From NCBI GenBank assembly GCA_036821825.1, contig DAISIV010000016.1, positions 6,609-70,608 on the forward strand: a stretch of 64,000 bases of DNA, given 5' to 3'. The notes under the pieces are model-generated. The model was not told the DNA's origin. It saw only the letters and a list, made by a program, of their open reading frames with translations, and searched no databases. Positions within the stretch are counted from its first letter, which is position 1; each line of letters starts with the position of its first letter. Of this stretch, positions 27,055-35,011 are shown one piece after another. The translations under genes and the position numbers were made by a program. The DNA is from CAITZA01 sp937915285 (GTDB taxonomy: Bacteria; Desulfobacterota; Desulfomonilia; Desulfomonilales; Desulfomonilaceae).

Positions 27055-27317
27055 GTTCTTGTAACTCCCTCACACGACTGGTTCAATGATCCGGTTCCTC
27101 CTTGCGACCCAGGGCGAATTCAAATTCGAAAAAATATCTCCCGGACTAAGTTTGAACTGTTTTTTGATATCCGGTTCTGCAATAGTTGAAGTGATGGTCA
27201 CGACGTCTGGGTTTGACACCGTCTTAAATAATACTATCATGACATAGAGGCAAATTGAATAAAATTGGAATGCCTGAATTTTCAAAAGACGCTGAGCGAG
27301 GTGTTGGAGAGGGACTG

Positions 27318-27944
27318 ATGGAGAGAACTATTGAAATAGACGCGAGAGGCCTGAATTGCCCACAACCAGTTCTGTTGACAAAAAAATCTATTGAGAGTTC
27401 CGGCTCTGACAGATACCTAGTAATAGTGGACAACACGATATCCCGTGAGAATGTTTGTCGTTTCCTGACAAACCAGGGATTCGAATCAAAAGTCCGGGAA
27501 CTGTCCCCTGAACATTATGAAATCGAAGCGTTCCGGACCGAGGGGAGCACCCCGGTCACGATTCCTGGGACGATCATTTGCGAATCATCCGAATCCCCCA
27601 GTGAATCCAAACTGGTCGTATATGTGGGAAGCTGTTTCATGGGGTCTGGCGATGATGAGTTGGGCCGAAAACTCATCCGGGGGTTTCTGCGCACATTGAT
27701 TGACATGAACTTCACGCCGTGGAGGATGATATTCATAAACTCTGGAGTCAAATTAACGACCCTTGATGATGAGGCCACCGAAGCCATAGGTATGCTGATA
27801 GACAAGGGGGTGGAAGTCCTGTCTTGCGGAACCTGTCTGAACCATTACCAGGTCGAGGACAAGCTGGTTGTTGGCAGAACTACCACCATGTATGAAGTCA
27901 TAGAAAGCCTGGAGAAAGCGACAAAAGTGATTTCTCCTGACTGA
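27318..27944 (+). CDS. yedF: YedF-type selenium-metabolism protein (TusA domain plus DsrE-like domain)
   Basis: 208 residues from ATG 27318, placed by GGAGAGG 6 bases upstream; the frame runs back to a TTG at 27255 without one. Residues ~2-70 are a TusA/SirA domain with the diagnostic DARGLNCPQPVLLTKK. The C-terminal half is DsrE-like and ends with a redox-type CGTC in VLSCGTCLNHY. From memory, this domain pair defines the YedF family, found in genomes that use selenium. That fits the Sec-containing FdhA and the candidate Sec permease in this window. Its biochemical role is not established. Confidence 0.88.
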   Translation: MERTIEIDARGLNCPQPVLLTKKSIESSGSDRYLVIVDNTISRENVCRFLTNQGFESKVRELSPEHYEIEAFRTEGSTPVTIPGTIICESSESPSESKLVVYVGSCFMGSGDDELGRKLIRGFLRTLIDMNFTPWRMIFINSGVKLTTLDDEATEAIGMLIDKGVEVLSCGTCLNHYQVEDKLVVGRTTTMYEVIESLEKATKVISPD

Positions 27945-27950
27945 CGATTG

Positions 27951-30212
27951 TCAAGCGGTCAGGTTTTTGCTGGACAGAGAATCCTGAAATACGATGGATG
28001 ACGTAAAACTTCTCTTAACTGGTAGCTCGATTACGAAGCACGCGCCTCCGTTATCTCCGTCCCTGACGCGAATGAAGCCGTTATGATCGGAGACAATAGC
28101 GCTTACTATAGTTAGCCCTAGACCTGTTCCACCTTTCTTTCGAGTGAAGTAGGGATCGAAAATTCGGTCCCTGTCAGGAATAGGTACGCCCTTGCCGTTA
28201 TCTATCACTTCTATTGTAGCTATGGACAAAACCTGATCGAAGTTTGTCACGACCTTGACGTATCCGTCATCCCCAAGCGCGGAAACAGAATTGTCAAAAA
28301 GATTGGCCATTACCCGTTTGATCTGCTCCCTGTCCAGATCGATGACTGGAAGCTTGTCGGACAATTCAAAATAAAATTTTATCTTATCATTTCCGGACTC
28401 ATACAGGGATCCCACCTCCCTGATTAGATCGTTCAGATTGGTTGGGGTCGGATTTGCAGTTGGCATTCTGGCGAATTTGGAAAACTCATTTACCATATTT
28501 TTGAGCTGCTCTACCTGATTGATGATTGATTTTGTGCATTGGTCGAGTGTCGCCCCGTCCGGACCAAGCATTTCCAGGTATCTTCTACGAACCCTCTGGG
28601 CGTTAAGCTGTATGGGTGTTAGCGGATTCTTTATTTCATGAGCGATTCTTCGTGCAACTTCTCTCCAGGCGGCCATTCGTTGGGCCTTTACCAGATATGT
28701 AAGGTCTTCAAAAACTAGAGCCACCCCGATAACACTACCATTTTCATCCTTTAAGATGTTTCCAAAGCATATTAACGTGATAACTTTCTCTGGAAATGAG
28801 ATTTTTAGACGTCGCTCTATTGCGCCTTCCGGGGACAGATAGAGATCAGCGAGAATTTGATCAAGTGAATCTGAAGCTTCCTGCGGTAATTTTCTTAGCA
28901 GGTTCTCACCTATGAGGTTCTGTTTGCTGAGTTTCAAGAGTTTGATAGCTGATTCGTTTGCAGTTGTCACCCTGTTGTCACCGTCTAGGGCGAGCACCCC
29001 AGCGGCTATGTTAGTCAGGACCGCTTCCATGTATTTTCGCCTGCTATCAAGGTCCTGGTTGACGCGAATCAACTCATCGCGACTCCTTCGTAGGTCAGAG
29101 GACATTTTGTTGAATGAACTCACTAGCTGTCCGAGTTCATCCTCACCGGCTGGATCCAGGTTTACATCCAGGTCTCCCGACGCGATCCTCGCTGTTCCCT
29201 CAGCCAGGTTCTGTATAGGATCGGTGATATCCCTGGCCATGCTCAGTCCAAACCAGAAGCCGATGAAAATTACCAGTAAAGCGACCATGAGCAGAACCAG
29301 AATGTAGGTCGTCTTGATCGGACCTTTCATTCTGCGAACTTCCTGATAGTCACCGAAGGCCGAGGTTATTCCGAACAATCTTCCGGAGAGCGATGTAGGA
29401 ATGTAATAGTCCGTGATAATTGCGCCCACCGGGGGACGTGATTCATTTATACGAAGTGGGCTCACGCCCCTGACAATGTCTCCGCCATTCTCAACTCCGA
29501 TGATCATGGATGTCTGTTCACCCTGTAATCCAATTTTTACGAAACTCTGATTGGGTGAAGGAACATTGACATCCTTTAAAAGCGGAGATTTCAGTGAAAA
29601 CGAGGACGAGCCGTCTGCATAATTAAACTGGATTGCTCCCAGACCCATGGAACTGAGCCAGGTCGGGGATTGATCCAGGACAAAATTCCTAAGCTTATGT
29701 AAATCGGAGGGCCTGTTTTCAAGGATAGCTTTCGAGATTTGCGATCCACTTTCAATAGCCCTCTCCGATGCATTCTGATAGAAAGCCTGGGCAATGAAAA
29801 GAGCCGACTGCAGGGAATCTTCCACCTGGGTGGTGAACCAGCTCTCAATCGTGTTTTGCAAGACCCCCGCGCTTGCAATAAAAAGAACTACGGTCGGGAT
29901 CAGGGTTAACGCCACCATAGCGAGGGTCAATCTAGTTTTAAGATTTGATCCCAGAACCTTACGGCGTCTCTCAAACACCAGTTTGAACAGATTTCTTATT
30001 AGAAAGAATATCACCAGAATCAGCAGCAGTGTCACAACCGTCAGTAGGGCAAAAACCAGCAGATGACTACCAAAAGGTATGTGTTCTGAAGATTTTGCGA
30101 CTTCGGACTCGTAATAAAAGATCAGACCGATAAGTATCGAGGCCGCTACGGCGACAAAAATCTCCCGCCTCCGTTTCTGAGTCTCAAACTCTTCAGACGC
30201 CGCTTTTTTCAA
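27951..30212 (-). CDS. NtrY-like membrane sensor histidine kinase
   Basis: 753 residues. Four membrane helices lie near residues 17-37, 47-72, 95-118 and ~300-325, enclosing a ~180-residue extracytoplasmic domain. A HAMP domain follows (ITDPIQNLAEGTARIASGDL), then a PAS domain (MEAVLTNIAAGVLALDGDNRV). The phosphoacceptor His is in ARRIAHEIKNPLTPIQ. The ATP-binding boxes are LFDNSVSALGD, DNGKGVPIPDRDRIFDPYF and GGTGLGLTIV. The architecture is that of NtrY. No response regulator is adjacent; the gene upstream encodes a small metalloprotease. The TTG start overlaps that gene's stop by 3 bases. Confidence 0.93.
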   Translation of the reverse strand: MKKAASEEFETQKRRREIFVAVAASILIGLIFYYESEVAKSSEHIPFGSHLLVFALLTVVTLLLILVIFFLIRNLFKLVFERRRKVLGSNLKTRLTLAMVALTLIPTVVLFIASAGVLQNTIESWFTTQVEDSLQSALFIAQAFYQNASERAIESGSQISKAILENRPSDLHKLRNFVLDQSPTWLSSMGLGAIQFNYADGSSSFSLKSPLLKDVNVPSPNQSFVKIGLQGEQTSMIIGVENGGDIVRGVSPLRINESRPPVGAIITDYYIPTSLSGRLFGITSAFGDYQEVRRMKGPIKTTYILVLLMVALLVIFIGFWFGLSMARDITDPIQNLAEGTARIASGDLDVNLDPAGEDELGQLVSSFNKMSSDLRRSRDELIRVNQDLDSRRKYMEAVLTNIAAGVLALDGDNRVTTANESAIKLLKLSKQNLIGENLLRKLPQEASDSLDQILADLYLSPEGAIERRLKISFPEKVITLICFGNILKDENGSVIGVALVFEDLTYLVKAQRMAAWREVARRIAHEIKNPLTPIQLNAQRVRRRYLEMLGPDGATLDQCTKSIINQVEQLKNMVNEFSKFARMPTANPTPTNLNDLIREVGSLYESGNDKIKFYFELSDKLPVIDLDREQIKRVMANLFDNSVSALGDDGYVKVVTNFDQVLSIATIEVIDNGKGVPIPDRDRIFDPYFTRKKGGTGLGLTIVSAIVSDHNGFIRVRDGDNGGACFVIELPVKRSFTSSIVFQDSLSSKNLTA

Positions 30213-30580
30213 AGTTTTCTGCCTTCCATTTCCTCAAGTTCATCGTCGTCGAATCCAAAGTGATGCCCAATCTCGTGGAGTAAAACGCTCCTAATTGTTT
30301 CATAGAGGTTGTCACGACTCCTGGATGCCAGAATAATGGGCTTCCTGTAAAGATATATTCTTTCGGGCAAGGGACTAAGGTAAAAAAGGCTTTTCTTGTC
30401 CATGGGAATACCAGTGTAAAGTCCAAGCAGATTCCAGGGTGAATCAATTTCCATGGACCTCAAGGTTTCATCATCAGCAAAGTCCTCTACTACTATTTCA
30501 ACGCCTGTCAAGCGATCCCTGAATTCCTCAGGGAGACTTTTCAACGCTTTTCTTATATTCAAGTAGAAAATCCCACTCAT
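30209..30580 (-). CDS. Minimal zincin-like metallopeptidase family protein
   Basis: 123 residues. HEIGHHFGFDDDELEEME near the C-terminus is the HExxHxxGxxD zincin motif with two His, Glu and a third ligand. IVVEDFADDE and LGLYTGIPM are seen in the COG3824 (MMP-like) family. These are very small predicted Zn proteases with no signal peptide, biological role unknown. ATG 30580 has TTGGAG 7 bases upstream. The stop overlaps the sensor kinase start, so the two are likely co-expressed. Confidence 0.85.
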   Translation of the reverse strand: MSGIFYLNIRKALKSLPEEFRDRLTGVEIVVEDFADDETLRSMEIDSPWNLLGLYTGIPMDKKSLFYLSPLPERIYLYRKPIILASRSRDNLYETIRSVLLHEIGHHFGFDDDELEEMEGRKL

Positions 30581-30815
30581 CTATGGCTCCAAAACGTTCA
30601 GCCACTTGATCTCTGGAACTTGGGAATCGACCATAATCCGATCCTCAGCACTAGACAGGTTCCGTGGTCTTGTTGTAAATTCCCGTCCATCCATTGTCAC
30701 CACAAAATGAGACAGGCGGCCTATAAAAAATATTGATTGCCCCGTCACTAAAGAAACTGAACCAGTTGTTGCAATGTGGTGACGTTTACCGAAACTCTTT
30801 TTTGAAGGTAACATA

Positions 30816-31448
30816 TTGAATTCTGATTCGGAAAGACAATCCAGTTCTTATTTGATTGTTGGTCTTGGAAACCCCGGCCCGGCTTACGCAAGAAACAGGC
30901 ACAACATCGGCTTTATGGTTCTCGATAGTATGGCCACAAAGTCCGGACTCACCTGGAAACTTCTCAAAGGTAATTACGAATTTGCCGAGATGAGGGATTC
31001 CAACCGAACCATGTTTCTAATGAAGCCCCTAACATTCATGAACCTGAGTGGCAAGGCCGTCGTCCATTTCACTTCCAGAAAATATCTTGATTATAAAAAT
31101 CTAATCGTCGTCCATGACGACATGGATCTGGGTTTCGGAAAAATCAGGCTGAAAAAAGGTGGTGGCGATGGTGGCCATAGAGGGGTTAGGTCGATTGTCG
31201 ATTCGCTAAGGTTCAAGGACTTTATCCGTGTCAGAATCGGTGTTGGCCGACCTCCACTAGGTGTGGCTCCGGAATCTTTCGTGCTGAGTGACTTCTCGGA
31301 ACATTTCGAAAAAGAAAATATCGAACAACTTGTCGAGAATGGTGTCAATGCAATTATGTCATGTATGTCCATGGGCATTGAAAAGGCGCAGCAAAAGGTC
31401 AGTTTGTTGAGTCAGTCACTAGCTGAACTCGGTAGGATATCAGTTTAA
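30816..31448 (+). CDS. pth: Peptidyl-tRNA hydrolase
   Basis: 210 residues. IVGLGNPGPAYARNRHNIGFMVLD carries the catalytic His (RHN). KPLTFMNLSGKAV, VVHDDMDLGFGKIRLKKGGGDGGHRG and IRVRIGVGRP are Pth signatures. It releases tRNA from abortive peptidyl-tRNA. The start is taken as TTG 30816, with GAAGG upstream. It would add ~12 residues before the usual MxLIVGLGNPG start, so a slightly later start is possible. Confidence 0.93.
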   Translation: MNSDSERQSSSYLIVGLGNPGPAYARNRHNIGFMVLDSMATKSGLTWKLLKGNYEFAEMRDSNRTMFLMKPLTFMNLSGKAVVHFTSRKYLDYKNLIVVHDDMDLGFGKIRLKKGGGDGGHRGVRSIVDSLRFKDFIRVRIGVGRPPLGVAPESFVLSDFSEHFEKENIEQLVENGVNAIMSCMSMGIEKAQQKVSLLSQSLAELGRISV

Positions 31449-31533
31449 CTATTTTTTCTTGCCTATTTAACGCTCATGTAATACAGTAATGACCTTAAAC
31501 TAACCGACTGTGTGAACAGGGGGTATTGCAAGA

Positions 31534-32220
31534 ATGAGTCAAACTATGGTGAGTGAGGACAATGCTCCACTCCAAAAACTTTTCCGCCCGGTAATCAAAG
31601 CTTTAAGAACCGCCTATATCCAAGGCACTACCGTGGTGAAATTGTTGCCCTCGGAGAGGGCTATCCAGCTCTATTACAAGTATCGAAGAAAAAGTTACGA
31701 TTTGCAGTGGTCTATGGATCCGGGCTACAGGAAAGGTCTAAAAAAGCTCGTTGATTTGGTCATCGAGAAGGATGACATGGTTTTAGATGTTGGTTGTGGC
31801 ACGGCTTCAGCAACTGTGGTAGCTGCGGATAGGGCCAGAGAGGTAGTGGGGATTGATCTATCTCCGGACATGATTGAGTTGGCGGTAGAAAAGGTAAGAA
31901 AGAAAGGTTTGGAGAACACCTGTCTTTTTGCGACATCGGTTGAGGATTATTGCCCTGAAAAACCTTTCGACAAGGTTATAAGCTCTTTCATGATTCCTCA
32001 CGTCAAACCCGAGTTCCGCCCCTCTATATATGCGTGCATGTTCAATTTCCTCAAGCCTGGTGGCACAGTGGGTCTTTTCGGCTCACGCGGTGAGGTGTGC
32101 CCGGTCTATGAAACGCGTGAAGAAATTGAAGAAAACCTGACTCGTTCAGGATTCACGGATATTCAGCTTCATGACGTTTATGACATTTACCGCATAGCCG
32201 TAGCAAAAAAGCCTGAATAA
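31534..32220 (+). CDS. Class I SAM-dependent methyltransferase
   Basis: 228 residues. Motif I, MVLDVGCGTASATVVAADRA (residues ~87-106), binds SAM. VVGIDLSPDMIELAVEKV is motif II, and LKPGGTVGLFGSRGE is the late strand. An N-terminal ~80-residue extension with YKYRRKSYDLQWSMDPGYRKGL precedes the domain. It falls in the broad UbiE/Methyltransf_11 group; the substrate is unknown. It is followed by a strong terminator. Confidence 0.85.
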   Translation: MSQTMVSEDNAPLQKLFRPVIKALRTAYIQGTTVVKLLPSERAIQLYYKYRRKSYDLQWSMDPGYRKGLKKLVDLVIEKDDMVLDVGCGTASATVVAADRAREVVGIDLSPDMIELAVEKVRKKGLENTCLFATSVEDYCPEKPFDKVISSFMIPHVKPEFRPSIYACMFNFLKPGGTVGLFGSRGEVCPVYETREEIEENLTRSGFTDIQLHDVYDIYRIAVAKKPE

Positions 32221-32239
32221 AATATCAGAAAAAATAGGA

Positions 32240-32272
32240 AAGCCCCATGACCTTGGTGATGGGGCTTTTTTC
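32240..32272. terminator. Terminator between convergent methyltransferase and had genes
   Basis: AAGCCCCAT (32240-32248), a 10-base loop, ATGGGGCTT (32259-32267), then a T-run to 32271. The T-tract serves the plus-strand methyltransferase. For the minus strand the A-rich 32231-32240 stretch also gives Us, so it could work in both directions. Confidence 0.85.
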
Positions 32273-32300
32273 ATTTGCGCTCGAGAAAATCGTTAAGAAT

Positions 32301-33422
32301 CTAGAAATCCGGTGTCAACACGATGCGTTTGGTGAGTCCCCCACTGTGGGCATCCTCAAAAGCTTTCTGGATTGTAGACATCGGTCTGGTTTCCAAAAGA
32401 GGATCTATCTGTATCTGACCAGACTGGACCATCTCAAGAACTTTTGGATAGTACTTGGGCAGACAACCCCAGGTGCCAATGATGTCGGCGTCAAATGCCA
32501 TCAGCTTGGACATCATATACTGGTTTTTCTGCATGCCGAATCCAACGATCACCAACTTTCCGATGAAACCGAGCAGTCCCAGTGCTATGTCCTGAGCCGC
32601 TCCAACGCCGGTGCATTCAAATATCTTCCAACCAACATTATGCTTCACGCCGGCCTGTTTGGCTATGGCCTTGAATTCTTCCTGGATTTGCTTGAAATCT
32701 TTGCCCTTTGAATTAATAACATAATCAGCTCCCAACTCCAGGGCGCGTTTCAGTTTGTCTTCGTGGCGCGCCATTCCAACGATGGGACCAGCGCCAAGAG
32801 CCTTTGCGACCTGTGCCATATAGACTCCGACGCCACCTGTGATACCAACAATCAATACAGGATCCTTGGGGGCCAACTCTGCTCGCATGGCAGCCTGGTA
32901 GGGAGTAGTCCCAGCGTCGGCTACCACTGCAAAATTCTCCAGCGGTCTGCCTTTAAGGTCTTCTATCACGCAAAGATCTGCGGCAGGAACGGGAATATGG
33001 CTAGAGAATCCGCCATACATGCCCAAGGAATTTCCTGGCATTTTTTGAGCAAGGCAGCGGTTCCCACGCCCTTTGGCGCATATATCGCAAGAGTTACAGG
33101 GCATCACCGCTGGAACTATTACTTTCTTGCCGATCCAGGCTTCCGAACCGGGGCCAGCCGCCACTACCTCTCCCGAAATTTCGTGTCCCAGGGTCAACGG
33201 TGGTTTCGTAACCGTAGGAACTCCATCGTAAAAATAGGATAAGTCAGTGTGGCATACTCCACATCCCGCTATCTTGACAAGAACATCACCTGAGGTAAGT
33301 TCGGGGACAGGAATTTCTTTTTTCTCCAGAACGCCTGGCCCTGTTACTTTCCTGGTCTCTTTGTCGAAGGTTGGGCCCGTGACCATCTGCCACGTCATAA
33401 TACTAGTTGGAACGCTCACCAT
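32301..33422 (-). CDS. had: 6-hydroxycyclohex-1-ene-1-carboxyl-CoA dehydrogenase
   Basis: 373 residues of the zinc alcohol dehydrogenase family. The IMTWQMV start, CGVCHTDLSYFYDGVPTV and ALQ/MPGNSLGMYGGFSSHIPVP-like stretches recall Thauera/Syntrophus Had rather than general ADHs. GHEISGEV gives the catalytic zinc His/Glu. CNSCDICAKGRGNRC gives the structural zinc cysteines. GITGGVGVYMAQVAKALGA binds NAD. It oxidises the 6-hydroxy to the 6-oxo compound in anaerobic benzoyl-CoA degradation. A perfect AGGAGGT lies before the ATG. The partner genes (dch, oah, bcr/bam) are not in this window. Substrate assignment is by recalled similarity. Confidence 0.82.
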   Translation of the reverse strand: MVSVPTSIMTWQMVTGPTFDKETRKVTGPGVLEKKEIPVPELTSGDVLVKIAGCGVCHTDLSYFYDGVPTVTKPPLTLGHEISGEVVAAGPGSEAWIGKKVIVPAVMPCNSCDICAKGRGNRCLAQKMPGNSLGMYGGFSSHIPVPAADLCVIEDLKGRPLENFAVVADAGTTPYQAAMRAELAPKDPVLIVGITGGVGVYMAQVAKALGAGPIVGMARHEDKLKRALELGADYVINSKGKDFKQIQEEFKAIAKQAGVKHNVGWKIFECTGVGAAQDIALGLLGFIGKLVIVGFGMQKNQYMMSKLMAFDADIIGTWGCLPKYYPKVLEMVQSGQIQIDPLLETRPMSTIQKAFEDAHSGGLTKRIVLTPDF

Positions 33423-33664
33423 TGCACCTCCTGGTATGAGTGGGGCTAAAATTGCCTTTTTTGAGTAAGAATTTTTACTTAAATCGGGGCAGGCTATTAG
33501 TTTCCATTACAAAAATATGACGTGAACGATGCTTCTGTCAAGCGAAAAAACGTATCATCCAGAAGTCCGACACCTGAGCACTAACCATTTAATTTAACAA
33601 ACATATACCAAGGTTGCGCTAGTGGGCTACGATTAGTGCAGTTCACTATAAGAAACTTTCTTGC

Positions 33665-34534
33665 TCAATAATTATTCACGTAAGCCTGAAGAACATCCAT
33701 GGCGCTAAGTGTAACTGCCCCAGGCTTGCCATTACCTATTACATGTTCATCGAGCCTTGTCACTGGCAGGATGTTTCTAGTAGTAGAAGCCATGAAGCAT
33801 TCGGAAAAATGATCCAGTTCAGTCATCCTGATGTGACCTTCCTTCAAACTGAAATCTTTGAGAGGAGCGATCAATTCAAATATTACCTTCCGGGTAACGC
33901 TCTCAAGGATTCTGCCATCAAGAGGCGGTGTAACAATTTCTCCGGACGCGTTGACAAAAAAAATGGTGAATGTGGATCCTTCCAGAATAGTATCCTTGTC
34001 TTCCGGGCATAGAAATAGTGTGTCATATGCCTGTTTTTCCGGCACAACCGTCTGGTGGGCCATGATTGCGCCGATGTAGTTGAGCAATTTCACACCAGGA
34101 AACATCCTCTGATGCGAATACGTGGCAAGCGCAACACCATCCCTATACGCTTCCGGAGTTGGGGGAACCATTTTCTGTACAGCTACGTAGAGATGTGCGC
34201 CAGACCCAGACTGCTTCATGGTTGCGCCTTCAAGCCCTCCACTGAAAATGATGTCCAATAGAAGGTCTGATCCATCGGCTAAAGTCAGATTCTTGTCCAC
34301 TACTTCCTGGAGCAGTCCTTGAAGTGTCCTGCGATCCATAGGTGGCATCATGTAGATGGATTTGGCCGATTTATAGAGGCGGTCGAGATGATCCTCGAGC
34401 CTGAAAATTTTCCCGTTCACAGTGCGACATGCAGTAAAAATTCTATATCCTCTGATGGTCCCACTAATGTCATCCCAGAAAGGTAGAGACAGATCGTTTG
34501 TGTCTACAAAAGCGTTTCTTTGATACGAAATCAT
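33665..34534 (-). CDS. Class IV PLP-dependent aminotransferase
   Basis: 289 residues of fold type IV, as in branched-chain and D-amino acid aminotransferases and aminodeoxychorismate lyase. IFRLEDHLDRLYKSAKSI is the N-terminal signature with the phosphate-binding Arg. The PLP lysine is in MFPGVKLLNYIGAIMAHQ. DTLFLCPEDKDTILEGSTFTIF has the catalytic Glu. A branched-chain aminotransferase (IlvE-like) role is the most common for this type, but specificity cannot be fixed. It follows vanZ by 16 bases and may share a transcript with secA. Confidence 0.85.
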   Translation of the reverse strand: MISYQRNAFVDTNDLSLPFWDDISGTIRGYRIFTACRTVNGKIFRLEDHLDRLYKSAKSIYMMPPMDRRTLQGLLQEVVDKNLTLADGSDLLLDIIFSGGLEGATMKQSGSGAHLYVAVQKMVPPTPEAYRDGVALATYSHQRMFPGVKLLNYIGAIMAHQTVVPEKQAYDTLFLCPEDKDTILEGSTFTIFFVNASGEIVTPPLDGRILESVTRKVIFELIAPLKDFSLKEGHIRMTELDHFSECFMASTTRNILPVTRLDEHVIGNGKPGAVTLSAMDVLQAYVNNY

Positions 34535-34550
34535 TTTATTCCCTGCTCAA

Positions 34551-34952
34551 TCACAAGATTCTTGAGGCCCATTTCAAGTAGCCCTGCCCCACTGATTCGC
34601 GTATTATGATGAATGCAGTAGAGCCGAGCGTTCCGCCAATTGCGTCAGCAACAACATCTCCGAATTCCGAATATCTCCCATCAACAAATAACTGATGGAC
34701 CTCGTCACTGACTCCATAAAGAGCACAAAAAATTGTTGATAGCAAAACAAAATTGGCTCGTCCCAGGTTTTGTGGTTTCAGGACTGTCAGGCTTCTGGCT
34801 ACAAGGAATCCGAGTCCTGAATACACCACGACATGAATAATTTTGTCGGAGATGGGAATTTTTGGCGTTGAATCTCCGGTCAGACCTGACAGAAAGTAGA
34901 TGACGACACAATACAGTATGACGGGCAGAATATATTTTAGTTTTCTGCTCAT
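34551..34952 (-). CDS. VanZ-like family membrane protein
   Basis: 133 residues with about four membrane helices. DKIIHVVVYSGLGFLVAR and GVSDEVHQLFVDGRYSEFGDVVADAIGGTLGS are the VanZ-family motifs (the DExHQ and GR..xxDxxADxxG cores). VanZ gives low-level teicoplanin resistance in enterococci; the role of chromosomal homologues is unknown. It lies 59 bases after secA on the same strand. Confidence 0.88.
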   Translation of the reverse strand: MSRKLKYILPVILYCVVIYFLSGLTGDSTPKIPISDKIIHVVVYSGLGFLVARSLTVLKPQNLGRANFVLLSTIFCALYGVSDEVHQLFVDGRYSEFGDVVADAIGGTLGSTAFIIIRESVGQGYLKWASRIL

Positions 34953-35011
34953 TTCAGGCTGGATTCCCCCAGGGTTGACCGGACCTGGTATTTTTTTGGA
35001 GAGCGCTCAGG

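Noticed and set aside
30581..30814. 77-residue minus-strand frame ending directly at the metallopeptidase ATG
   Set aside because: No recognisable fold or good ribosome-binding site, and its start sits in the pth start region. More likely the shared 5' region of two divergent genes. Kept as a weak possibility only.
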